Positions 18,261-25,631 of a stretch of 64,000 nucleotides of DNA are shown piece after piece (the first letter of the stretch is position 1; each line of letters begins with the position of its first letter). The stretch is from assembly GCF_900099735.1 (NCBI RefSeq), contig NZ_FNDT01000004.1, forward strand, positions 124,001 to 188,000, given 5' to 3'. Source of the stretch: Arthrobacter subterraneus. GTDB taxonomy: Bacteria; Actinomycetota; Actinomycetes; Actinomycetales; Micrococcaceae. The notes beneath the pieces were generated by a model. That model saw only the letters and a program-made list of their open reading frames with translations, made no database searches and was not told the origin of the DNA. A program made the translations under genes and the position numbers.

Positions 18261-18482
18261 ATGAGCAACAACACTGAAGTGGCGATCCGCGATTCGATGA
18301 TCCGGCTGGGGCAGCTGGTCAAGCTGGCGAACCTTGCCGAGGATGGCGTGGAAGCCAAGGAGCTGATCGAGAACGGCCTGGTCAAGGTCAACGGTGAGAT
18401 CGAGGACCGCCGCGGACGCCAAATCCACCCCGGCGATACGGTGACCGTCAACGGCGTTACCGTGACGGTGACCGCCGGGTAA
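18261..18482 (+). CDS. Small S4-domain RNA-binding protein (YbcJ-like)
   Basis: A 73-residue protein consisting of one S4 domain: IRLGQLVKLANLAEDGVEAK, then LIENGLVKVNGEIEDRRGRQ and IHPGDTVTVNG. Such stand-alone S4 proteins (YbcJ/YaaA-like) bind structured RNA and are often linked to ribosome assembly or quality control, but no specific target is known. The ATG at 18261 is the first possible start. Its stop is 16 bp from the stop of the convergent methyltransferase gene. Confidence 0.88.
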   Translation: MSNNTEVAIRDSMIRLGQLVKLANLAEDGVEAKELIENGLVKVNGEIEDRRGRQIHPGDTVTVNGVTVTVTAG

Positions 18483-18498
18483 ACCTGGACCCGGAGGG

Positions 18499-19143
18499 CT
18501 ATTCCGCCTGCGGGTTGCCCAGCGGCCGTGTCTCGCTCGGGTCCAGCTCGCACACTGCCACGAGAAAGTCCGACGACGGTGTCCAGACGCGCAGATCCCA
18601 CGTCGCCAGCCGTACGGCCACGGAGAAACCTGCGGCGGCGGCATCGGTGAAGAACTCGTCTGCGGTGTAGCGGCGTTCCGCGCCGAATCCTACGACCAGG
18701 CGCCCGTCGGGACGCAGATGGCGGGACAGTCGGTTAAGTACCTGCGGCGCCGTGCCCGGAGCTACGAACGCCAGGACATTGCCGGTGCACACGATCACGT
18801 CGAAGGGCTCCGCGATGCCGTGGGCCGGCAGGTCCAGGACGGTCAGGTCATCCACGAGCCACTCGGAGCCGGGGTGTGCTGCGCGGGCGGCGTCCACGAG
18901 CTCCGCGTCAGCATCAACCCCGACGACGGCATGTCCACGCCGGGCGAGTTCACCGCCAACGCGGCCCTGCCCGCACCCGGCGTCCAGGATCCGCGCGTTG
19001 CGGGGAGCCAGTGCGTCGATGAAGCGTGCTTCGCCGTGCAGGTCTGCGCCCTGCGCCGCCAACCGCTCGAAATGCCGGATGTAGGCGGCAGACCGGCTGG
19101 GGTTGCCGCGCTTTTCCGCTTCCCAGAGGGTTTCCTTTGTCAC
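18499..19143 (-). CDS. Class I SAM-dependent methyltransferase
   Basis: A 214-residue Rossmann-type methyltransferase. Motif I is ARILDAGCGQGRVGGELARRG (shown in part; glycines bind SAM, about residues 50-70), the acidic ribose ligand lies in VVGVDADAELVD, and motif II/III appear as FDVIVCTGNVL and LRPDGRLVVGF. Substrate unknown. The GTG at 19143 is chosen; the upstream ribosome site is poor. It follows the esterase gene at 54 bp in the same orientation and may be co-transcribed with it. Confidence 0.85.
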   Translation of the reverse strand: MTKETLWEAEKRGNPSRSAAYIRHFERLAAQGADLHGEARFIDALAPRNARILDAGCGQGRVGGELARRGHAVVGVDADAELVDAARAAHPGSEWLVDDLTVLDLPAHGIAEPFDVIVCTGNVLAFVAPGTAPQVLNRLSRHLRPDGRLVVGFGAERRYTADEFFTDAAAAGFSVAVRLATWDLRVWTPSSDFLVAVCELDPSETRPLGNPQAE

Positions 19144-19197
19144 TGGCTCTTTGCTTTCTGGCCGGTTCTCACTGGCCCGTTGTGCCTGGAAGGCGGG

Positions 19198-19899
19198 TCA
19201 GCGGGATAGTGGGGTCCGGCTGACGCCTGGTACGCAGATCTGCAGGAATTCGCGTACGTGTCCGAGTTCCTGGGCGTTGATGCTGTGGTACATCCCCGCG
19301 TAGAGCACTTTGGTCAGCTTGGTGTGGCGGTTCAGCCAGGCGTGGGTGAATTCGATGCGATCTGCGGAGATGACGGGGTCTTCCTGGTCGCGGCCCCAGA
19401 AGAACGGCACCCGGTTCTTCTCCAGTTCTTCATCCCGGAAGAACTCGTTGCCTTCTGCGGGGACCACAAAGCCGGAAAGACCGACGACGGCGGCATAGTC
19501 GTTCGGTCGGGCACGGAGCATGGAGCTTGCCACTGCCATTCCCATGGAGAAGCCGAGCAGGGTCACGCTCGAGTGTCCGTCCTTGATGGAGTCCACCCAG
19601 TCGATGATCTCCTGAACAGCGGAAGTAACTTTGTCGATGGAATAGGCGGCGTCCTGCATCAGCGGAAACCAGGTGAATCCCGGCCCCTGTGCGACCGGGG
19701 CGCGGACCGACGCGACCGTGAACTCGTCCGGCAGGAAGTCGAGGATCCCCATCAGGTCTTCCTCGTTGGCCATGTGCCCGTGGAGCAGAACCAGGAGCGG
19801 GGTGCCCGAACGCTTCTCTTCGGTATTGGACCAGACAACAACGGGGGCAGTCCCGGAGGCAGACGTGGAGGAGCCAACAGGTGCGGAGAAATTCGTCAT
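19198..19899 (-). CDS. Alpha/beta hydrolase, phospholipase/carboxylesterase type
   Basis: A 233-residue enzyme resembling the phospholipase/carboxylesterase group. It has LLVLLHGHMANEEDL for the oxyanion side, the nucleophile elbow LLGFSMGM (Ser about residue 119) and a C-terminal histidine in GMYHSINAQE. The acid is probably the Asp in VISADRIEF. It should hydrolyse short ester bonds; the natural substrate is unknown. The ATG at 19899 gives MTNFSAPVGS. It leads a likely pair with the methyltransferase downstream. Confidence 0.83.
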   Translation of the reverse strand: MTNFSAPVGSSTSASGTAPVVVWSNTEEKRSGTPLLVLLHGHMANEEDLMGILDFLPDEFTVASVRAPVAQGPGFTWFPLMQDAAYSIDKVTSAVQEIIDWVDSIKDGHSSVTLLGFSMGMAVASSMLRARPNDYAAVVGLSGFVVPAEGNEFFRDEELEKNRVPFFWGRDQEDPVISADRIEFTHAWLNRHTKLTKVLYAGMYHSINAQELGHVREFLQICVPGVSRTPLSR

Positions 19900-19955
19900 T
19901 GCTCCATAGTGGCATGTTCAGCGCAGCCGCAATCAGAGGCGGCGTGATGGGGGGC

Positions 19956-20055
19956 GCGACGGGAGGCAGCCGGGAGGCGGCGCGATCGGGGCGGTGCGAC
20001 GGAAGGCAGCGCGACGGAAGGCAGCGCGACGGGAGGCAGCGCGACGGGAAGCAGC
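19956..20055 (+). repeat. 15-bp minisatellite in an intergenic region
   Basis: GCGACGGAAGGCAGC is repeated at 19996-20010 and 20011-20025, with variants GCGACGGGAGGCAGC at 20026-20040 and GCGACGGGAAGCAGC at 20041-20055. A further unit lies at 19956-19970, followed by 25 degenerate bases. The unit matches the rotated dnaG linker repeat at about 12 of 15 positions. It is located between the esterase start and the HNH gene stop. Confidence 0.85.
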
Positions 20056-20089
20056 CTGCGCCTTGCTAGCGCGGCCTCAACCAACCCTG

Positions 20090-21895
20090 TTAGAAGGGTG
20101 GTGGTGGTTCGGGGAGGGTGGTGTAGGTTTTCCCGCCGAGTGAGGTGGTGTGTGGGGTGCCGTGTTGGTCTGTGCCGGCGGGCCAGATTCCTTCGGTTTT
20201 CATCATGTGGTGGAGTTTGCATTTGGGTCCGAGGTTTCCCAGGGCGGTGTGTCCGCCGTGGGCCCAGGGGGTGAGGTGGTCGATTTCGCAGGTCCAGGAC
20301 GACCGGTTACACCCCGGATGCATACAGGTGGGGTGGGTGATCCTGACCCAGTCCTGGAGGTGTTTGGGTGGCCGGTACCGGTCCCGGCCGACGCTGAGCA
20401 CCGCCCCGGTTTCCGGGTGGACCAGGATCCGGGTGAAGCTCGGGGCATGCGCGGCAAGGCTGCGCGCGGTGTCCGGGTCGATCGGACCGTACCCGTCCAG
20501 CAACCCGTTCGCACACCCGGACACGTCCTGAACCCCAGGGCCAGCGTCTGCGGCGGCGCCATCGGCGCCGGTTCCTGCAGCGCCTCTGACGTCCGCCGCT
20601 TTCCCGCCGTGACGGTTTCCAGGGCGGCCGGCAACGCTAACGGTGCAGACGCCAGCCCCAGCCCGGCCGTCCAGACCGGCTCCGGTGCCGTGTTCTGTGG
20701 TGTCGGTGGTGTCTGTGGTGTCGGTGGTGTCCGTGGGGAGGTTTTGCCAGTCGCTTCGCTTATGTCCCAGGAGGGTCATGACGGGGACGGTGACGAACAC
20801 GCTGGCACCGATCCCGCGGAACCCGGTGCCTTTCTTCGGGTCTCCTTGACAGGTGTGGGTCAGGACATCGGCGAAGACGTCGGCCCGTAACTGGGACAGC
20901 GTCCGGGCCTCTTCCGGGCCTTGGAGGGAGCGGGCGGCGGCGTCGACCCGGTTGAAAATCCCGTGCGCCTGCTCCGCCGGCAGGTACGCACCCAGCCATG
21001 CCATCCCGTCCTGCTCCGGCTGAACACTCACGCAACGCTCCTGCACCGCCCGCACCCTCCGGGCGGTGATGGTCTCGGGGTGGAGCTCTTCGCGGACCCG
21101 CCGGCACCGGCGTGCCAGTTTCGGGCGGGTCAACCCACCGGCCGTTTCCAGGACGGCCTCTTCAAACCTGGGTAGGGCTTCGACGGGGAGGGAACCGGAT
21201 TCCTCCACCAGGACCTGCGCCTGCACCGGACTGACCCGGCCCTCCTCCAACGCCTTCCACGTCCCCGGCAACTCCTCCGTCAGACGCACCGCGTCACCGA
21301 GCATCCTTTGGGCGGTCCGGCCAGGCACCCGCAACAACGGGGCGATCTCCTGCGCCGCCAGCGTGACAATCAGCTGCGGATCGACGGCTCCGTTTCCCGG
21401 CTCGCCCCGACGGGTTCCGCCAAGTGAACGAATCTGGTCAAAGACCTCGGCGAGAAGGAACGCTTGCCGGGAGGCGGCCCAGGAGGACAGCCGGTCCACG
21501 GCCCGCAGGAGGTTCAGCGCGTCAGTAATGGTTCGCGACTGCCGGGACTCCGGGGACGGAACGTCCTGCAACCGGGCCACCAGTTCGTAGGCCGATGCTG
21601 AGTCCATCGCAGCACGGTCACGTTCGTCGGGGCCCCGGCCGTCGTCGAACTCATCATCCCAGTCCAGGCCCAACGCCTGTCCAAGCGGCATCTCCAGCCA
21701 CGGCCGGTCGGCCTCAGCGTACGCCTGCTCCAGCTCGGCGTCCGAAACCGACCACGGCACCCCCAACCGCTCACCACCACCACCACTACCAGGAGCACGA
21801 GCAGCAGCACCAGCACGACCAGCAGCACCGGGATCAGTTTCAAGACCAGCACCGCCGCCCCTCCCAGGACCGGCACCCCAAACCACGTTCTCCAT
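20090..21895 (-). CDS. HNH endonuclease with DUF222 domain
   Basis: A 601-residue protein of the DUF222/HNH type that is multi-copy in many actinobacteria. The DUF222 region spans about residues 80-330. The C-terminal HNH fold is intact: CMHPGCNRSSWTCEIDH, then W..GG.T...N and CKLHHMMK, with cysteines for zinc. It probably cuts DNA, and homologs are often considered selfish or mobile, but no target is known. A run of TDT-type triplets (9-bp repeats, 20697-20737) and a Gly/Ala-rich N-terminus show local low complexity. The ATG at 21895 is preferred; a GTG nine bases upstream is possible. No terminal repeats of an insertion sequence are seen. Confidence 0.85.
   Translation of the reverse strand: MENVVWGAGPGRGGGAGLETDPGAAGRAGAAARAPGSGGGGERLGVPWSVSDAELEQAYAEADRPWLEMPLGQALGLDWDDEFDDGRGPDERDRAAMDSASAYELVARLQDVPSPESRQSRTITDALNLLRAVDRLSSWAASRQAFLLAEVFDQIRSLGGTRRGEPGNGAVDPQLIVTLAAQEIAPLLRVPGRTAQRMLGDAVRLTEELPGTWKALEEGRVSPVQAQVLVEESGSLPVEALPRFEEAVLETAGGLTRPKLARRCRRVREELHPETITARRVRAVQERCVSVQPEQDGMAWLGAYLPAEQAHGIFNRVDAAARSLQGPEEARTLSQLRADVFADVLTHTCQGDPKKGTGFRGIGASVFVTVPVMTLLGHKRSDWQNLPTDTTDTTDTTDTTEHGTGAGLDGRAGAGVCTVSVAGRPGNRHGGKAADVRGAAGTGADGAAADAGPGVQDVSGCANGLLDGYGPIDPDTARSLAAHAPSFTRILVHPETGAVLSVGRDRYRPPKHLQDWVRITHPTCMHPGCNRSSWTCEIDHLTPWAHGGHTALGNLGPKCKLHHMMKTEGIWPAGTDQHGTPHTTSLGGKTYTTLPEPPPPF
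20697..20737 (-). repeat. 9-bp repeats (Asp-Thr-Thr codons) in the HNH gene
   Basis: Four tandem copies of a 9-bp unit, GTCGGTGGT or close variants on the plus strand, encode Asp-Thr-Thr repeated in the HNH protein, in the low-complexity spacer between the DUF222 and HNH domains. Confidence 0.8.
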
Positions 21896-21956
21896 ACAAA
21901 CCACTCAATCACCCGGGTCCGACATTTTCGGATCCGACCAGAAGCAGCGCCGAAAT

Positions 21957-22673
21957 TTATGACCGCGCGGGCAGCACACACAGCTCGTTGCCGGATGGGT
22001 CCGCATAGATTCGCCACGGCAACTCGCCCCAGCCGGGCTGGATTTCATGTCCGCCCCGCTCAGCTATGCCCGCTCCGACTGCATCCGGACGATCCCCCGA
22101 CTCAAGCCGGATATCGAGGTGAATCCGGTTTTTCGCGGTTCGCTTCGGAGCCGGCTCGGGACACAGCTCAAGAATGGGCCCCCTACGCGATGGGTGGCTC
22201 AGGGAACGAAACTCTCCTTGCACTGGAGTCCATCCGGTCAGCCAGGACCAGAACTCCGCGTCACGGTCCGGGTCTGCGGAATCGAGCGGTAGGGCTGCTA
22301 TCGGGCCGACATCGCCATAGGCTCCCCGATCCTTCAGCACACAGAAGGGGTTGCCCTCCGGATCGGCAAGTACAACCCAGGGGACATCACCCTGGCCGAT
22401 GTCGAGATGGGACGCTCCCAGTCCGAGCAGCCGGGCAGTCTCCGCGGCCTGATCGGCGCCTCCGCGAAGGTCAAGGTGGAGCCTGGGCTCGGACGAGGAA
22501 AGATCGGGGACACGCTGGAAGCACAAATCAAGCACCGGGCCGCCTTCAACGGTCAGCCGGGTCTCATACCCGTCAACTGAATCGGTCAGCCGCTCGCAGC
22601 CGAGCGCGGCCTCCCAGAACCGGCCCAACCGTCGCGGCTCGACCGCGTCAAAGACAATGTTCTCCAGATACAT
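21957..22673 (-). CDS. VOC/glyoxalase-fold protein, two domains
   Basis: A 238-residue protein with two vicinal-oxygen-chelate halves. Each half ends with a similar segment: WVVLADPEGNPFCVL in the first and WRIYADPSGNELCVL in the second, the usual VOC signature. It begins MYLENIVFDAVEPRRLGRFW. Such proteins bind a metal and small molecules, sometimes conferring antibiotic or metabolite resistance, but no substrate can be named. The ATG at 22673 is chosen because the fold begins there; an in-frame GTG nine bases earlier cannot be ruled out. No clear ribosome site is seen. Confidence 0.83.
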   Translation of the reverse strand: MYLENIVFDAVEPRRLGRFWEAALGCERLTDSVDGYETRLTVEGGPVLDLCFQRVPDLSSSEPRLHLDLRGGADQAAETARLLGLGASHLDIGQGDVPWVVLADPEGNPFCVLKDRGAYGDVGPIAALPLDSADPDRDAEFWSWLTGWTPVQGEFRSLSHPSRRGPILELCPEPAPKRTAKNRIHLDIRLESGDRPDAVGAGIAERGGHEIQPGWGELPWRIYADPSGNELCVLPARS

Positions 22674-22735
22674 GGCACACACGGTAACCAGCGGCCGGTT
22701 CCATCTCAAGGACTCCGGGCAACATGGAAAGCAGG

Positions 22736-23890
22736 CTACCTGCCGTCGTCGTCGTTATAGAAAGCAGCTACCAGCGCCGGCTCCAGCTGTGCGATTTCGG
22801 TCAGGAAGGCATCGTGGCCGATCGGTGAGGTGATCGTATGCACCGGGACGTTTCCCGGCAGCGCGGAGGCGAGCTCATGGGACTGGGCAGGCCAGTAGAG
22901 CCGGTCGGAGTCGACGGCGGCAATGAAGAAGCGGGCGGTGGTGTCAGCCAGCGCATCGGCAAGGCCGCCCCTGTCGCGGGCGACGTCGTGGCTCATCAGC
23001 GCCTCGGTGAGGATCACGTAGCTATTGGCGTCGAACCGGCGAACCAGTTTGTCCGCCTGATGATCAAGGTAGCTTTCCACCTGGTACCGCCCGCGCCCGT
23101 CAGGCACTGCAGATCCGAAGGGCTCCTCGATGCCCTGCGCCGCGCGTCCGAACCGGTGGGACAACTCGGCTTCGGAGCGGTAGGTGATGTGTGCGATGCG
23201 CCGTGCCAGTCCGAGACCGGCTTCCGGGCCCGGGCTTCCGTAGTAATCGCCCCCCGCGAACTGCGGATCCAGCCGGATGGCCTGCACCTGGGCCTGCGCA
23301 AACGCGATCTGCTCGGCGGTGCTCGCAGCACCGCAGGCAATGACCGCACACCGCTGAACGCGCTCCGGGTACGTCACCGCCCACTCGAGCGCGCGGGCGC
23401 CGCCCATCGAACCGCCGATGACCGAGTGCCAGGCGGCGATACCGAGCTGGTCTGCGAGCAGTGCCTCGGTCCGGACCGAATCGCGGATGGTGACAAAGGG
23501 GAAACGGGATCCCCAGGGACGGCCCTCAGGATCAAGCGAAGCGGGCCCCGTGGAGCCGTAGCAACCGCCGAGCATATTGATGGAGACGACATAGAAGCGG
23601 TCCGTGTCGATGGTCTTGCCCGGGCCTACCAGGCTGTCCCACCATCCGTCTTCGCCTGACTCTCCCCGGGCGACGTGGGAACTGCCCGTCAGCGCATGCT
23701 CCACGAGCACAGCGTTGGACGCGTCTTCATTGAGCGTGCCCCAGGTCTCGTACGCAAGCACGACGTCGGACAGGTGCCCGCCCGCCTCCAGCGTCACCGG
23801 GCCGATCGCACGCCGCTGCACGACGACGCCGTCAACAGACTCCGTCTCGGGTTCCACTGTGGTGATGCCTGCCAAACCTGCCGCCTCCAT
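22736..23890 (-). CDS. metX: Homoserine O-acetyltransferase MetX
   Basis: A 384-residue alpha/beta hydrolase-fold enzyme that acetylates homoserine from acetyl-CoA in methionine synthesis. Signature segments are LAYETWGTLN, HALTGSSHVAR, INMLGGCYGSTGP and the nucleophile elbow VIGGSMGGARALEWA; the His/Asp of the triad appear in DSDRLY and GHDAFL. I use the ATG at 23890; a GTG at 23911 is in frame but lies inside the hairpin of the leader. The SD-like GGGAG at 23903-23907 overlaps the 3' arm of that hairpin. A SAM-IV-type riboswitch precedes the gene, so excess SAM should switch it off. Confidence 0.95.
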   Translation of the reverse strand: MEAAGLAGITTVEPETESVDGVVVQRRAIGPVTLEAGGHLSDVVLAYETWGTLNEDASNAVLVEHALTGSSHVARGESGEDGWWDSLVGPGKTIDTDRFYVVSINMLGGCYGSTGPASLDPEGRPWGSRFPFVTIRDSVRTEALLADQLGIAAWHSVIGGSMGGARALEWAVTYPERVQRCAVIACGAASTAEQIAFAQAQVQAIRLDPQFAGGDYYGSPGPEAGLGLARRIAHITYRSEAELSHRFGRAAQGIEEPFGSAVPDGRGRYQVESYLDHQADKLVRRFDANSYVILTEALMSHDVARDRGGLADALADTTARFFIAAVDSDRLYWPAQSHELASALPGNVPVHTITSPIGHDAFLTEIAQLEPALVAAFYNDDDGR

Positions 23891-23904
23891 GATTCGCGCT
23901 TGCT

Positions 23905-23923
23905 CCCGCACGCGACGTGCGGG
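23905..23923 (-). promoter_or_regulatory. Hairpin linking the riboswitch to the metX ribosome site
   Basis: CCCGCACG (23905-23912) and CGTGCGGG (23916-23923) form a perfect 8-bp stem with a 3-base loop just after the riboswitch core. On the message its 3' arm ends GCGGGAG, the only SD-like sequence before metX. It is a good candidate for an expression platform acting on translation. Confidence 0.55.
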
Positions 23924-23924
23924 G

Positions 23925-24027
23925 CCGGGTCGTCACCCGGGGCACCCCACCGCGGTAGGAGGGTTGCCGGACAGTAAGCCGGGGCTGAAGGCGGGCAAAA
24001 CCCGCCGCACTGTCACTCGTGACCTCA
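23925..24027 (-). promoter_or_regulatory. SAM-IV riboswitch upstream of metX
   Basis: On the minus strand the leader contains GGTCACGAGTGACAG (from 24024), AGCCCCGGCTT, the core CTGTCCGGCAACCCTCC, the GGTGGGGTGCCCCGGGTGA segment and the closing GACC (to 23928). GGTC and GACC pair as P1, and ACAGT/ACTGT as an inner helix with a small GGCGGG...CCCGCC arm. This matches the SAM-IV class as I know it, which controls sulfur amino acid genes in actinobacteria. Confidence 0.88.
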
Positions 24028-24116
24028 TACAAGAAAACCCGACCGATGCGCCAAACGGCAACTATTGTGACTCGCGGTGAAACATCCGACGCTGAGCGGG
24101 GCCGGGTCCGGGAATG

Positions 24117-24167
24117 CTTGAGTGGGGCCGCTCTGGCGCCTATGGGTGACGCGCGGCCCCACTCAAG
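24117..24167. repeat. Perfect 15-bp inverted repeat, 21-base loop
   Basis: CTTGAGTGGGGCCGC (24117-24131) and GCGGCCCCACTCAAG (24153-24167) are exact complements. It is not next to the end of any gene and has no T-run on either side. It could be an operator, a repetitive element or a structured RNA segment. Confidence 0.75.
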
Positions 24168-24324
24168 GGGGACAGCCCGTGGGCGTCCCGGGCAGGAAGT
24201 CCGGCGGTCTCGGAACCGGGCTCCCTGTCCGCCAACTATCCGATGCTGACCTTGGGTTTTACTTGGGTGCTGATGTCTCGCCGTAATGCCGGGGACGGCT
24301 GCCGAAGTCACTGACAGCGGCGCA

Positions 24325-24353
24325 TTGACAGCACCTCGGAAGAAGAGCATTCT
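24325..24353 (+). promoter_or_regulatory. Predicted promoter of the cupin gene
   Basis: TTGACA at 24325-24330, a 17-bp spacer and CATTCT at 24348-24353. The -35 box is a perfect consensus; the -10 box is only a moderate match. It is about 130 bp before the cupin start. Confidence 0.45.
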
Positions 24354-24484
24354 GACACTCTCGGCCGCTGGTTCAGTCAGCCCTCCATTGCACGTTGTCG
24401 CAAGCTTCCAAGCCTGCATTCCCGGAGCACCGGTCATGCTTTCGGAGGAACAGCTTTAACCGCTCCTTGCTGAGGAGACCCGAA

Positions 24485-24859
24485 ATGCCTGCAGTAACCG
24501 TCACAACCCTTGAGTCAAAGTCCTTTGATGAACCGGACGAGCAGCGCCGTCCGCCCAGAACAAAAGTCGACGTCATAAAAATTGGCGGAACCGAGCTCGG
24601 CAGGTTCACCTTCGAGTCCGGCTGGCGCTGGTCCGAGACCGTCAAAACCGTAGTCCACACCGATAGTTGCCAGAACAACCACCTGGGCTTCTGCACCGCC
24701 GGCATCCTCACAGTTCAGTTGGATGACGGAACCCGCCACACAATCCACGCCGGTGAGGCCTACGCCATCCCTCCGGGCCACGATGCCTGGGTTGAGAATG
24801 ACGAAACGTTTGTGGGGTACGAGATCATGAGTGCGGCGACGTATGCCAAACCCGAGTAG
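24485..24859 (+). CDS. Cupin-domain protein
   Basis: A 124-residue single-domain cupin. The two conserved motifs are recognisable: HTDSCQNNHLGFCTAGILTV and GEAYAIPPGHDAWVEND. A histidine pair near residues 60-70 and the histidine in PPGHDAW could form the metal site, although the pattern is not fully canonical. It may be a small enzyme or a ligand-binding protein; no substrate is evident. The ATG at 24485 follows GAGGAG at seven bases. Confidence 0.8.
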   Translation: MPAVTVTTLESKSFDEPDEQRRPPRTKVDVIKIGGTELGRFTFESGWRWSETVKTVVHTDSCQNNHLGFCTAGILTVQLDDGTRHTIHAGEAYAIPPGHDAWVENDETFVGYEIMSAATYAKPE

Positions 24860-24870
24860 ATGACTGCGCT

Positions 24871-24926
24871 GCGCCTCGACGTTCAAGCCAACCAAGTGTG
24901 ACTTAGGCAACCCTAAGTCGAGGCGC
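24871..24926. promoter_or_regulatory. Nested inverted repeats before the VOC gene, DtxR-like core
   Basis: GCGCCTCGAC (24871-24880) and GTCGAGGCGC (24917-24926) are 10-bp perfect arms. Between them lies a second repeat, CTTAGG-CAAC-CCTAAG (24902-24917), sharing its last base with the outer arm. TTAGG-N4-CCTAA resembles half of the iron-repressor (DtxR/IdeR) box. It ends 27 bp before the VOC start, a good position for an operator. The match is short and needs testing. Confidence 0.35.
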
Positions 24927-24952
24927 CGATCACAAAGTGCCAAGATGGGGCC

Positions 24953-25594
24953 ATGCGCTTGGATCATGTGTCATATGCCTGCGAACCCGACGGTCTGATT
25001 GCCACTGCGGAACGAATTTCTGACGCTCTGGGAGTCGAATTTGTGAAGGGTGGAGTACACCCACGATTCGGTACCCGGAACATGATTTTCCCTCTGGTCA
25101 ACGGCCAGTACCTCGAGGTGGTTGAGGTGCTGGACCACCCCGCGTCGGACAAGGCCCCGTTCGGCCAGGCCGTGCGCGCCCGGTCCGAGGCCGGCGGCGG
25201 CTGGATGGGCTGGTGTGTCGCTGTTGACGACCTCGCACCGTTCGAGGAACGCCTGGGACGCAGCGCCGTTCCCGGGAACCGCAAGTTCCCGGACGGCCAG
25301 GAACTGACCTGGCAGCAGATCGGCATCAAGGGCCTGATCGCAGACCCCCAGGTGCCCTACATGATCCGCTGGGATGACGGCACGGAGTCCCTCCACCCGT
25401 CACAGGCACGGCCCGCGTCAGTGCGGCTCAGCGCCCTCACCATCGCAGGCTCCGCCGAGCGCGTCACCGAATGGCTCGGCACCCCGGTCAGCCACCCACT
25501 GGACGACGTCGATGTGGAGTGGATTGCGCCGAACGGCACCCCCGGGATCATGTCCGTCACGTTCGAGACCCCGCAGGGCTCAGTCCGCATCTAG
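24953..25594 (+). CDS. VOC-like protein (glyoxalase-like domain)
   Basis: A 213-residue protein starting MRLDHVSYACEPDGL, the usual first strand of a VOC/glyoxalase-like domain. Later segments HPRFGTRNMIFPLVNGQYLE and VVEVLDHPA resemble the Glyoxalase-like group often annotated as DUF3473-type or VOC. The substrate is unknown. The ATG at 24953 follows GATGGGG. The upstream DNA carries nested inverted repeats. The neighbouring cupin gene ends 93 bp before. Confidence 0.78.
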   Translation: MRLDHVSYACEPDGLIATAERISDALGVEFVKGGVHPRFGTRNMIFPLVNGQYLEVVEVLDHPASDKAPFGQAVRARSEAGGGWMGWCVAVDDLAPFEERLGRSAVPGNRKFPDGQELTWQQIGIKGLIADPQVPYMIRWDDGTESLHPSQARPASVRLSALTIAGSAERVTEWLGTPVSHPLDDVDVEWIAPNGTPGIMSVTFETPQGSVRI

Positions 25595-25631
25595 TGCTCT
25601 GCCCCTCGGTGCGGAGCCTTCGCAGACCCTG

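Larger units (their letters stand above)
24028..24484. other. Long intergenic region between metX leader and cupin gene
   Basis: This region of about 460 bp holds no ORF I would accept. It contains a perfect inverted repeat (24117-24167), a likely promoter for the cupin gene (24325-24353) and, near 24442, an unused GGAGGA motif without a start codon at the right spacing. The promoter for the metX riboswitch must also lie here, just right of 24030; TTGCCG with an 18-bp spacer and TTTTCT on the minus strand is a weak candidate. Confidence 0.6.

Noticed and set aside
19956-20055. Tandem repeat at 20 kb as a CRISPR array
   Set aside because: Units are directly adjacent with no spacers, and no cas gene is near.
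20697-20737. 9-bp repeats as a phase-variable switch
   Set aside because: A unit of nine bases keeps the frame, so slippage would change length but not switch the gene off.
21514-22017. Leftward 167-residue frame near the HNH start containing a hydrophobic stretch
   Set aside because: It is an out-of-frame shadow; the hydrophobic run comes from GT-rich codons of the Ala/Gly-rich N-terminus of the HNH gene.
24019-24249. 76-residue rightward frame overlapping the metX leader
   Set aside because: It overlaps the SAM riboswitch on the opposite strand, has no ribosome site and has no recognisable domain.
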